Below are positions 14,423 to 20,915 of a DNA stretch of 20,915 nt, in pieces. The stretch is taken from assembly GCA_016280485.1 (NCBI GenBank), contig JAEEGU010000086.1:1-20915 (forward strand), written 5' to 3'. The stretch's first letter is position 1. Each line of letters begins with the position of its first letter. The position numbers and the translations under genes were made by a program. The notes under the pieces are model-generated. The model had not been told where the DNA came from, ran no database searches, and saw only the letters and a list, made by a program, of their open reading frames with translations. This DNA is from Bacillota bacterium (GTDB lineage Bacteria; Bacillota; Clostridia; Peptostreptococcales; Anaerovoracaceae).

Positions 14423-15379
14423 TTAGTTCCTCCCGTTTGAATTATCACTTTCAGCTTTTGTAAATACCGTTCCGTCCGGGATTTGTTTTCCCCTCAGGTA
14501 TTCGCCCGCAGGCATTCTCTTTTTTCCCGCTGCCTGCACCTCTTTGAGTAAGAGCACGCCTTCACCGCATGCTACCTTTATACCATCCTTGCCGGTTCCG
14601 ATAACCGTCCCCGGGCTGCTGCCCGGAATATCTTTAAGCACATCTGCCGCCCACACCTTGAAGACCTCACCGCCAAGATAGGTGTAAGCACCGGTGTAGC
14701 CGCGAATCAGCCTCTCGAGGACTACCGCAGGCTTTGCAAAATCAAGCTCACCATCTTTTTTGAAGAGCATGTTTGCATAAGTTGCCTTGGCTTCATCCTG
14801 CTTCACAGGCTTTGCCCTGCCCTCTTCAAGCTCTGTCAGCACCTCGAGCATAAGCTTTGCTCCCAAGGCCGCAAGCTCTGCGTAAAGCTCTTCGCTTGTC
14901 TTTCTTTCTACTTTTGTCCGCGCTGTTTTAAGCATATCGCCCGTGTCGAGGCCCTCGCCCATCTGCATGATGGTAACGCCTGTTTCCTCTTCACCGTCTA
15001 TGACAGCGCGCTGGATTGGTGCCGCTCCGCGATATTTCGGCAGGATTGAGCCATGAATGTTGATACATCCAAAGCGTGGCACTTCAAGTATTTCCTTTGA
15101 AAGAATCTGCCCGTACGCCGCCACGACTATTACATCAGGCTTTGCATTCTTTATTGCCGCTATGGTTTCTGCGTCATTTCTGAGCTTTTCGGGCTGCATT
15201 ACCTTAAGCCCTGCGGCAAGCGCTGCCTCCTTTACAGGTGTCGGCAGTATCTTTTTGCCTCTGTTCTTTTGCGCATCCGGCTGCGAGATTACAAAGCTTA
15301 CCTCGTGCGGACTTGCAATGAGAGCATTCAGCGCTACTGCGGCAAAATCGGGCGTACCCATAAAAATTGTCTTAAGCAA
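14423..15379 (-). CDS. fmt: Methionyl-tRNA formyltransferase
   Basis: Transfers a formyl group from 10-formyl-tetrahydrofolate to initiator Met-tRNA. The 318-residue protein has the N-terminal formyltransferase domain with MGTPDFA at 7-13, the signature NIHGSILPKYRGAAP (107-121) containing catalytic Asn107 and His109, and GEGLDTGDM with Asp145. The C-terminal OB-fold tRNA-binding domain follows from about residue 205. The start codon is TTG at 15377-15379, with GGAG seven bases upstream; no ATG lies upstream, and the first internal ATG would remove the strand before MGTPDF. It sits 21 bases after def, the deformylase that later removes the formyl group it adds. Confidence 0.97.
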   Translation of the reverse strand: MLKTIFMGTPDFAAVALNALIASPHEVSFVISQPDAQKNRGKKILPTPVKEAALAAGLKVMQPEKLRNDAETIAAIKNAKPDVIVVAAYGQILSKEILEVPRFGCINIHGSILPKYRGAAPIQRAVIDGEEETGVTIMQMGEGLDTGDMLKTARTKVERKTSEELYAELAALGAKLMLEVLTELEEGRAKPVKQDEAKATYANMLFKKDGELDFAKPAVVLERLIRGYTGAYTYLGGEVFKVWAADVLKDIPGSSPGTVIGTGKDGIKVACGEGVLLLKEVQAAGKKRMPAGEYLRGKQIPDGTVFTKAESDNSNGRN

Positions 15380-15400
15380 TTTTTGTCTCCTCTGCGTAAT

Positions 15401-15883
15401 TTATTCGTCTTCCCCTTCGGGATCTTCGTTTATGTCTCTTAAATCGGTGCATTTGTCCGTATAGAGTATGCCCTCGAGGTGGTCGTACTCGTGACAGAGC
15501 ACCACTGCCTCAAAGTCTTCGGCATCAACCACGATAGGGTTTCCGTCGTAGTCAAGGCCCTCCATCACGATGTGCTGCGGTCTCTTCACCTTGCCTGCCT
15601 TGCCGGGTACCGAGAGGCATCCCTCTTCGCCCTCCTGTTCGCCTTCGCTTAAGGTGATTTTCGGGTTTATCATGTAGAACACCTTGCCCTCTTCAGGCTC
15701 TGCGACGAACATTCTGCGCATGATGCCCACCTGCGGAGCCGCAATTCCGACACCGAGGTTAAACCTCATTGTTTCAAGCATATCGTCGAGTATTCCGCGT
15801 ATGCGATCGTCAACCTCCGTCACCTCTCTGCACTTTTTTCTGAGTATTGGGTCTCCGTCGGTTACAACATTTCTTAATGCCAT
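15401..15883 (-). CDS. def: Peptide deformylase
   Basis: Removes the N-formyl group from nascent proteins. The 160-residue metalloprotein shows all three class motifs: GVGIAAPQ (44-51), EGCLSVP (87-93) with metal-ligand Cys89, and HEYDH (131-135) with the two metal-ligand histidines and the catalytic glutamate. The C-terminus is strongly acidic. I start at ATG 15881-15883, which has AGGAG about ten bases upstream; a frame starting at 15922 has no binding site and adds 13 residues not usual for the family. It lies 49 bases after priA and 21 bases before fmt, in the classical priA-def-fmt order. Confidence 0.96.
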   Translation of the reverse strand: MALRNVVTDGDPILRKKCREVTEVDDRIRGILDDMLETMRFNLGVGIAAPQVGIMRRMFVAEPEEGKVFYMINPKITLSEGEQEGEEGCLSVPGKAGKVKRPQHIVMEGLDYDGNPIVVDAEDFEAVVLCHEYDHLEGILYTDKCTDLRDINEDPEGEDE

Positions 15884-15932
15884 TTCTTTTTCTCTCCTGA
15901 TTCTTGCTGCTGCTATATTCATATTCTTGCCT

Positions 15933-18044
15933 TTAAACCAAGCTGTAAGGGTTAAAATCTATCAGCATGGTATAGTCTGTTTTTTTGTTTCTTTTATCCT
16001 CTGTGATAATCTTTTTAAGCGTCGCTATGTGCTGTGCCATGTCGCTGCGTTTTCCCTTCGGGATTTTAACAAGCAGCTGGTAGCGGTACTTTCCGCTTTC
16101 CATCTTTACCGGTGCCGGCTGAGGCTTAAAGACAAGATTCTGTTCGCTTTTCTTTAGGCTTTCCTTTAATTTTTTGTAAGCCCAGCTGCATGTGCCCTCC
16201 GCAACGCTTTCGTCCGGTGAGACAAACATCAGCTGACATAGGTCGCAATAAGGCGGATAGGCAAGGAGCCTGCGCATGCGATTCTCCTGAGCGAAGAATT
16301 TTGCATAGTCCTGTGCCGCTGCGGTCTGCACCGCAAAGTGTTCGGGCGTATAGGTCTGAATGATGACCCTGCCGCGGCTGTCACCGCGCCCCGCACGTCC
16401 CGCAGCCTGCGTAATCAGCTGGAAGGTTCGCTCCGCCGAGCGGAAATCCGGGATATTCAGCGACACATCGGCCGAAATGATTCCCACAAGTCCCACGTTC
16501 TTAAAGTCGAGGCCCTTTGCCACAAGCTGTGTTCCTATGAGGATTTGCGTCTTTCCCTTTTTGAAATCTCCCAGGATTTTGTTAAGCGCACCCTTTGTCT
16601 TTATGGCATCAAGGTCCAGTCTGTCGACGCCGACCCCCGGGAAGCGCTCTTTTATATATTCCTCAACCTTTTCGGTACCGGTACCGAAGTGGCGAATATG
16701 CTTTCCCTTACATTCCGGGCATTCCTTCGGAATCGAAATTTTCCGCCCGCAGTAGTGGCAAACAGCCGCACCGTCACTTTTGTGATAGGTGAGACTGATT
16801 TCGCAGTCCGGACACTTTAACACATAGCCACAGTCCCTGCAGGATATGAATGTGGAATAGCCTCTGCGGTTTAGGAAAAATATGGTCTGCCGGCCTTCGC
16901 TTATGCAACGCTCCGTTTCCGCGGAAAGCTCGTAGCTCAATATCGAGCGGTTTCCCTTTCTAAGCTCCTGCCTCATGTCAACGGTTTTTACCATCGGAAG
17001 CGGTACCGCATTGTAGCGCTCCTTCATTTCGATGAGCCTGTATATGCCCTCCTGTGCTCTTTGGTAGGAGACAACAGATGGTGTCGCACTGCCAAGGACG
17101 AGGGTTCCTTCAAAGGCTTTAAGCCTTTTAATTGCTATTTCAACTGTTTCGTATTTCGGGCTTTTGTCTGATTTGTAGGAGGTTTCATGCTCCTCGTCCA
17201 TCACGATAAGCCCTATATTGTCAAGAGGTGCAAACACGGCCGAACGCGCACCGATTACGATGCTTGCCTCACCGCGCCTGATTCTCTGCCATTCGTCGTA
17301 TCTTTCGCCCGCCGAAAGCTTTGAATGAAGCACCGCCACCTTTTCGCGCCCGAATCTGCCGAAAAACCTTTCGACAATCTGGTTTGTAAGGCTGATTTCC
17401 GGCACCAGCATCATTGCCGTGCGGCCCTCCTCAAGCACCCTTGCGATGAGCTGCATGTAGACCTCGGTCTTGCCGCTCCCGGTAACGCCATGGATGAGGA
17501 AAAGCCTGTCGCTTGCAGTGTTGCCTGCCTGCGCGCCGTCACCTGCCTTGCCGCCTGCGGTGATGGCAGGCAGAATGGCTTCAAGCGCTGCCTGCTGCTC
17601 GGCTGTAAGCTCGGAGATTTGCTGTATCTCCTCCTCGCTGCCCTGGAGCGGCCGGCGGATTTTGCCTCGCTTGCTCGCCGTTCCCGCCGGCAGAAAGCAT
17701 TCGATGGCATCTATCATACGGCAGAGGTATCTGCGCCTCATGAACATTGCTGTATCAATTATCTCCGGATTTAAGGAATACTCCTCGAACTTTTCGGAAA
17801 TCTTCTTTATTCGGATTTTCTTGTTCTTTGGTGGCTCAGCATCCGTGTCCGTCTCCGGTACGCCGCAGTCCCCCTCGATGGGTGAATCCTCGCTCACTGC
17901 CACGACGTATGCCTTTTTCAGTGCCGCGCCCTTGCCGAACGACACCTTCACAATGTCGCCCACCTTTACGGAATCGTCCGCCTCGTAGGTGAAAAGTGAG
18001 TCTATATAGTCAGTTTTTGTCTCAATTACCACCTGTGCGTACAT
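15933..18044 (-). CDS. priA: Primosomal protein N' (replication restart helicase)
   Basis: 3'-5' superfamily 2 helicase that reloads the replisome at stalled forks. The 703-residue protein has an N-terminal DNA-binding domain (about 1-110), a Walker A motif GVTGSGKT (186-193), the DEEH box (283-286) and LGSATPS. Eight zinc-binding cysteines lie at 402, 405, 411, 414, 429, 432, 442 and 445, inserted between the helicase lobes. The second lobe carries GTQLVAKGLDF and QAAGRAGR. A glycine/alanine-rich insert (about 162-178) precedes Walker A and looks like a flexible linker. AAGGA lies six bases before the ATG. The gene lies 17 bases after queH and is transcribed with it. Confidence 0.97.
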   Translation of the reverse strand: MYAQVVIETKTDYIDSLFTYEADDSVKVGDIVKVSFGKGAALKKAYVVAVSEDSPIEGDCGVPETDTDAEPPKNKKIRIKKISEKFEEYSLNPEIIDTAMFMRRRYLCRMIDAIECFLPAGTASKRGKIRRPLQGSEEEIQQISELTAEQQAALEAILPAITAGGKAGDGAQAGNTASDRLFLIHGVTGSGKTEVYMQLIARVLEEGRTAMMLVPEISLTNQIVERFFGRFGREKVAVLHSKLSAGERYDEWQRIRRGEASIVIGARSAVFAPLDNIGLIVMDEEHETSYKSDKSPKYETVEIAIKRLKAFEGTLVLGSATPSVVSYQRAQEGIYRLIEMKERYNAVPLPMVKTVDMRQELRKGNRSILSYELSAETERCISEGRQTIFFLNRRGYSTFISCRDCGYVLKCPDCEISLTYHKSDGAAVCHYCGRKISIPKECPECKGKHIRHFGTGTEKVEEYIKERFPGVGVDRLDLDAIKTKGALNKILGDFKKGKTQILIGTQLVAKGLDFKNVGLVGIISADVSLNIPDFRSAERTFQLITQAAGRAGRGDSRGRVIIQTYTPEHFAVQTAAAQDYAKFFAQENRMRRLLAYPPYCDLCQLMFVSPDESVAEGTCSWAYKKLKESLKKSEQNLVFKPQPAPVKMESGKYRYQLLVKIPKGKRSDMAQHIATLKKIITEDKRNKKTDYTMLIDFNPYSLV

Positions 18045-18061
18045 ATCTGTTCCTTTTGGGT

Positions 18062-18733
18062 CTATTTCGAAAATTCGCAGCCGCAGAAGTGCTGGCGATA
18101 AAGTCCGTACTCCTTTGACATTTCGATGCTGCGTTGGTAGCCCGCCTTTTTCTTGAAATCACGGTCCAGCCAGGAAAGCCCGTTTGCAACGGCAAGCTCC
18201 GTGCCTATCATCGTGATGATGTCGTAATTTTTGTATGGGCTCACCGTGAGAGTTGTTCCAAAGGTGTCTATTCCGAGAGCCTTTGCCTTTTCGGCAGTGG
18301 CCTCAAGGCGGAGTCTGAAACAGATTTCGCAGCGCCCGCCACCCTCCTTGTCACCCTCGTGACCGCGAACGGCTTCATAAAATTTTTCCGGCTCATAGTC
18401 GCCCTCAATAAACTCTATGCGCTCGCCTAACAGGTTTTTACGGCTGTATTCCTTGATAAATCTAATTTGTTCGGATTTGCGGAGCTCGTATTCCTCGCGG
18501 TCTGTGATATTCGGATTGAAATAAAAAACCGTGATATCAAAATCGCAGAGGAGCCTTTCTATGCAGGCCGTGCTGCACGGACCGCAGCATGAATGGAGAA
18601 GCAGAGGCTGTCTCTTCACATAAGGGTTTCCGTGGATACCTCCCGCAGTGTCGGTGAGGTCTCCTGCAGCATTGTCGCAGGAGACGCCGACAAGTGTATC
18701 TTTGATTGTATTGTCTGCTTTTTCGGCTGTCAT
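18062..18733 (-). CDS. queH: Epoxyqueuosine reductase QueH
   Basis: Catalyses the last step of queuosine synthesis in tRNA, reducing epoxyqueuosine; it is a non-homologous replacement for QueG. The 223-residue protein (DUF208 family) carries the paired cysteines HSCCGPC (47-53), CEICFRLRL (135-143) and a C-terminal HFCGCEFS (215-222), as expected for iron-sulfur ligands. The promoter at 18791-18818 decides the start: the predicted transcript begins near 18784, which excludes the upstream ATG-like start at 18802 and makes 18775 almost leaderless. The ATG at 18731-18733 has AAGGGAG just before it. Even so, about 40 residues precede HSCCGPC, more than is usual. It is the first gene of the nine-gene housekeeping operon, not a standard partner of priA in Bacillus. 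Confidence 0.9.
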   Translation of the reverse strand: MTAEKADNTIKDTLVGVSCDNAAGDLTDTAGGIHGNPYVKRQPLLLHSCCGPCSTACIERLLCDFDITVFYFNPNITDREEYELRKSEQIRFIKEYSRKNLLGERIEFIEGDYEPEKFYEAVRGHEGDKEGGGRCEICFRLRLEATAEKAKALGIDTFGTTLTVSPYKNYDIITMIGTELAVANGLSWLDRDFKKKAGYQRSIEMSKEYGLYRQHFCGCEFSK

Positions 18734-18790
18734 GTGCTCCCTTTCAAGCGAAAAATTGCATAGCTGTGCTATCATAATAATCCAACCTAT

Positions 18791-18818
18791 ATTATAGCAC
18801 AAACCCCCAACGTTTCAA
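18791..18818 (-). promoter_or_regulatory. Promoter of the queH-priA-...-rpe operon
   Basis: On the minus strand TTGAAA (18813-18818) and a perfect TATAAT (18791-18796) are separated by 16 bases. The predicted start near 18784 leaves a leader of about 50 bases before the chosen queH ATG. It is divergent from the yhcC promoter, whose -35 hexamer begins 25 bases to the right. Confidence 0.85.
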
Positions 18819-18835
18819 AGTGAATTTATCTTCAC

Positions 18836-18872
18836 AATTGAGTTGCCATGAGGGCAGGTTTGATATAAAATA
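18836..18872 (+). repeat. 37-bp promoter repeat, copy 1 (yhcC)
   Basis: This stretch matches the tdk promoter stretch at 20520-20556 (opposite strand) at 32 of 37 positions by hand alignment. It spans the -35 and -10 elements and the whole spacer, including the shared TTGCCATGAG and TATAAAATA blocks. Confidence 0.85.
18843..18871 (+). promoter_or_regulatory. Promoter of yhcC
   Basis: TTGCCA (18843-18848) and TAAAAT (18866-18871) are separated by 17 bases, each one mismatch from consensus. The predicted start falls at about 18878, immediately before the ATG at 18879, so the transcript would have essentially no leader. Confidence 0.7.
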
Positions 18873-18878
18873 TTGCCT

Positions 18879-19883
18879 ATGGAAAAGGAATATCAGAACG
18901 GAAAGCTCCGCGAACGAAACGCGAGAATTACAACGATAAATGACTATATGCGTGACCGTTTCGGCTGCAAGGTTGTGAAGCTTGCACTGGACGGTGGTTT
19001 CACATGCCCAAATCGCGATGGCAGCAAGGGAACAGGTGGCTGTATTTTCTGCTCGGAAACAGGATCGGGAGATATGGCATCGAGAGCGTGCACTGCGGCA
19101 GATATCAAGGCAGCGATGCAAAGCCAGGTGAAGCTCCTTTCGGATAAGTGGAAAGACTCGGCATATATGGCCTACTTCCAGTCGCACACCAATACTTATG
19201 CGCCGGTTTCGGAGCTTAGAGAAAAGTTCGAGGCCGCGCTTTCCTGTGAACTTTTTGAAAAGGGTGCCGCATGTGAAAACTCGCGCTGCCTCGGCCTTGC
19301 GATTGCAACTCGCCCCGACTGCCTGAGTAAAGATGTCCTTGATTATCTTTCGGAGCTTAACAAGCGCACTTTTTTGTGGGTGGAGCTGGGACTCCAGACA
19401 ATTCACAAAAAGAGCGCGGATAGCATCAACAGATGCTACAGCCTCGACGTATACGACGAGGCTGTCCGCGAGCTTACGGCTCGCGGAATCCGCGTAGTAA
19501 CGCACCTTATTTTCGGACTTCCCAGAGAATCGAAAGAGGACATGCTTGAATCGGTACGCTATGTGACAGGGTCGATTCCTGCAGATGGCAGCCCTCAGCA
19601 TATATTCGGCCTCAAAATGCACCTTCTTAATGTAATAAAAGGCTCGCGCCTTGCAAGCGAAATGCCGGACTACGTGCCTTTTGAAAGCATGGATGAATAT
19701 GTGGATTTGGTCACAGATGCGCTTAGGATTATTCCAAAGGGAATCACTATCCACCGAATGACGGGTGACTGTCCCAGAAAGCTTCTCATCGCGCCTGAGT
19801 GGTCATACAAAAAACGCAGCATACTAAACGGTATAACCGCTCGCATGACTGCGCTTAATGCTTATCAAGGTGACAGGCTGTAG
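18879..19883 (+). CDS. yhcC: Radical SAM protein, TIGR01212/YhcC family
   Basis: The 334-residue protein belongs to a radical SAM group (E. coli YhcC, Bacillus YtqA) whose role is not firmly established. The N-terminal LALDGGFTCPNRDG (35-48) and the cluster cysteines Cys43, Cys55 and Cys58 (C-x11-C-x2-C spacing) are the family signature. Further family features are the SGDMASRA block, YFQSHTNTYAP, LGLAIATRPDC, WVELGLQT and THLIFGLP. The ATG at 18879 has no Shine-Dalgarno sequence; an upstream TTG in frame lies in the same position relative to the promoter. It is the only plus-strand gene in the window, faces tdk, and ends in TAG directly adjoining the tdk stop. The symbol is given by similarity to E. 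coli. Confidence 0.92.
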   Translation: MEKEYQNGKLRERNARITTINDYMRDRFGCKVVKLALDGGFTCPNRDGSKGTGGCIFCSETGSGDMASRACTAADIKAAMQSQVKLLSDKWKDSAYMAYFQSHTNTYAPVSELREKFEAALSCELFEKGAACENSRCLGLAIATRPDCLSKDVLDYLSELNKRTFLWVELGLQTIHKKSADSINRCYSLDVYDEAVRELTARGIRVVTHLIFGLPRESKEDMLESVRYVTGSIPADGSPQHIFGLKMHLLNVIKGSRLASEMPDYVPFESMDEYVDLVTDALRIIPKGITIHRMTGDCPRKLLIAPEWSYKKRSILNGITARMTALNAYQGDRL

Positions 19884-20468
19884 CTATTCGGGCTTTAACC
19901 TGCCATCATTATAGTGTTTGCGGCAAAGTGACACGTACATGTCATTGCCTCCGACCACAATCTGTTCGCCCTGCTTTACGAACTTGCCGTCAACGACGCG
20001 GGCAACCATCGTTGCCTTGCGGCCGCACCAGCAGATTGTCTTTATTTCTTCTATCTTGTCTGCATAGACAAGCATATAATACGATCCTTCAAAAAGCTCG
20101 TTTCTAAAGTCGTTTTTAAGTCCATAAGCCAAAACCGGGACATTAAAGCTGTCCACAATTTCTACAAGCTCCTGCACATGGTGCTTGCGTAAGAACTGGC
20201 ACTCGTCTATTATCACGCAGTCGATAGGCTGCTTTTTATTTTCCTCCATAAACAGCTCCAGAATATTCGTGGAGTCATTTACAATCGTCGCCTCTCTTTG
20301 GAGTCCGATTCTGGAAGTTATCAGCCCACTTTTTCCGGCGCGGTCATCTATCGCAGGAGCGAGCAGCCATGCGCGTTTTCCGCGTTCTTCGTAGTTGTAA
20401 GCGACCTTTATTACTTCAATTGATTTTCCGGCATTCATCGTGCTGTATCTGTAGTAAAGCTGTGCCAT
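19884..20468 (-). CDS. tdk: Thymidine kinase
   Basis: Phosphorylates thymidine to dTMP in the salvage pathway. The 194-residue type II thymidine kinase has the P-loop STMNAGKS (9-16), the Walker B-like IIDECQF (86-92) with the catalytic Glu89, a lasso region and a zinc site formed by ICWCGRKA together with the C-terminal CRKH. I choose ATG 20466-20468, with GGGAGGG four bases upstream; a frame extending to 20492 adds residues from the leader. A promoter lies at 20521-20549, giving a leader of about 45 bases that can form a small GCCG/CGGC hairpin near the binding site. The stop codon abuts that of yhcC with no space and no terminator between them. Confidence 0.96.
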   Translation of the reverse strand: MAQLYYRYSTMNAGKSIEVIKVAYNYEERGKRAWLLAPAIDDRAGKSGLITSRIGLQREATIVNDSTNILELFMEENKKQPIDCVIIDECQFLRKHHVQELVEIVDSFNVPVLAYGLKNDFRNELFEGSYYMLVYADKIEEIKTICWCGRKATMVARVVDGKFVKQGEQIVVGGNDMYVSLCRKHYNDGRLKPE

Positions 20469-20519
20469 TTTTCCCTCCCGGCGTGCCGACAAGCGGCGAC
20501 TTTTTATAGCTTATGGGTC

Positions 20520-20556
20520 TATTTTATAACAAACCGGCACTCATGGCAACACCATT
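20520..20556 (-). repeat. 37-bp promoter repeat, copy 2 (tdk)
   Basis: Minus-strand counterpart of 18836-18872, identical at 32 of 37 positions by hand alignment. The two copies form an inverted pair flanking the yhcC-tdk block. Confidence 0.85.
20521..20549 (-). promoter_or_regulatory. Promoter of tdk
   Basis: On the minus strand TTGCCA (20544-20549) and TAAAAT (20521-20526) are separated by 17 bases, the same hexamers and spacing as the yhcC promoter. The predicted start is near 20514. Confidence 0.75.
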
Positions 20557-20589
20557 ATCACACCGTCAAAGCCACACAAAATTTAAAAA

Positions 20590-20630
20590 TAAAAAAGTAG
20601 AATCTCGGACATTCGTCAGCAAGAATCTAC
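20590..20630 (-). terminator. Terminator of the tRNA cluster
   Basis: On the minus strand a 9-bp stem (GTAGATTCT with AGATTCTAC, one mismatch) containing a smaller inner GAC/GTC stem is followed by TTTTTTATTTTT. It lies 15 bases past the 3' end of tRNA-Phe and precedes the tdk promoter. Confidence 0.85.
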
Positions 20631-20644
20631 CTTTAAAGGAAAAA

Positions 20645-20720
<76 letters not shown>

Positions 20721-20746
20721 GAGTAAACGTATGATGATGTAAAATA

Positions 20747-20823
20747 TGGTGGGCCTTCAGGGACTTGAACCCAGGACCTGCCGGTTATGAGCCGGATGCT
20801 CTGACCAACTGAGCTAAAGGCCC
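20747..20823 (-). tRNA. tRNA with CAT anticodon, probably tRNA-Ile2 (lysidine)
   Basis: A 77-base cloverleaf with acceptor GGGCCTT/AAGGCCC, anticodon loop CTCATAA and encoded CCA. CAT can mean elongator Met or Ile2, whose C34 is changed to lysidine by TilS. The acceptor and D-arm (GGGCCTTTAGCTCAGTTGGT) closely resemble Bacillus tRNA-Ile2 as I recall it, and the C4-G69 and C5-G68 pairs favoured by TilS are present. I lean to Ile2; the tRNA call itself is secure, the amino acid is not. Confidence 0.9.
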
Positions 20824-20835
20824 ATGCCATAAAAT

Positions 20836-20912
20836 TGGTCGGGGTGGCAGGATTTGAACCCGCGGCCCACTGGTCCCAAACCAGTTGCGCTACCAAACTG
20901 CGCTACACCCCG
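20836..20912 (-). tRNA. tRNA-Pro (TGG)
   Basis: A 77-base cloverleaf with acceptor CGGGGTG/CACCCCG, anticodon loop TTTGGGA (anticodon TGG), T-loop GGTTCAAATCC and encoded CCA. The C1-G72 pair and A73 are typical of proline tRNAs. It is the first tRNA of the cluster visible in the window; more may lie to the right. Confidence 0.96.
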
Positions 20913-20915
20913 GCA

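Noticed and set aside
17500..17580. Repetitive GCCTGC-rich stretch inside priA as a possible mobile repeat
   Set aside because: It encodes a short Gly/Ala-rich linker before Walker A, in frame, and the repeat units are too short and irregular to call an element.
18734..18802. Longer QueH starting at 18802 or 18775
   Set aside because: The -10 element at 18791-18796 lies inside or next to this stretch, so the first start is not transcribed and the second would have almost no leader.
18792..19754. 320-residue minus-strand open frame opposite yhcC
   Set aside because: It is antisense to a clear radical SAM gene, its 3' end reaches into the queH promoter region, and the translation has no domain-like features.

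Overview
The window looks like a chromosomal segment of a low-to-moderate GC Clostridia member, most likely Lachnospiraceae-like. The reasons are strong AGGAGG-type ribosome binding sites, Firmicute gene order around priA-def-fmt-rsmB-stp-prkC-rsgA-rpe, a DUF5688-family protein (a family I associate mainly with Lachnospiraceae), and a Gram-positive style Tad-like locus. Almost everything is on the minus strand; only one gene, a TIGR01212/YhcC-type radical SAM protein, is on the plus strand. I see no insertion sequence, CRISPR array or phage gene. No gap without a gene exceeds 300 bases; the largest (1892-2061, 8667-8840, 20469-20644) hold promoters and terminators.

Layout, left to right. 1-145: the tail downstream of thrS, with two tiny possible ORFs running off the edge. 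146-1891: thrS for a threonyl-tRNA synthetase lacking the usual N-terminal TGS domain. 2062-8666: a tightly packed ten-gene minus-strand unit with its own near-consensus promoter (8714-8742) and a terminator (2010-2032). In transcription order it encodes a DUF5688 protein, a CpaB/SAF-like protein, a TadZ-like protein with a degenerate P-loop, a TadA/CpaF ATPase, TadB-like and TadC-like membrane proteins, two very small pilin-like peptides of 46 and 49 residues, and two TadE/F-like single-pass proteins. 8785-18818: a housekeeping operon, transcribed queH-priA-def-fmt-rsmB-stp-prkC-rsgA-rpe, from a promoter at 18791-18818 to a terminator at 8785-8817. 18879-20468: the convergent pair yhcC (+) and tdk (-), whose stop codons abut. 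20645-20912: a tRNA cluster (Pro, CAT-anticodon tRNA, Phe) on the minus strand with a terminator.

The housekeeping operon joins translation start and end processing (Fmt formylates initiator tRNA, Def removes the formyl group), rRNA modification (RsmB), ribosome assembly (RsgA), replication restart (PriA), tRNA queuosine synthesis (QueH), Ser/Thr phosphorylation control (PrkC/Stp) and the pentose phosphate pathway (Rpe). The Tad-like unit looks like a reduced secretion or pilus machine. It keeps a motor ATPase, platform proteins and several one-helix pilin-like subunits, but it has no visible prepilin peptidase and no canonical Flp cleavage motif.

Most worth a second look: the DUF5688-led Tad-like unit and its odd parts, a 37-bp promoter repeat shared in inverted orientation by yhcC and tdk, a probable leaderless yhcC mRNA, and a pilin-like gene unusually dense in perfect inverted repeats.
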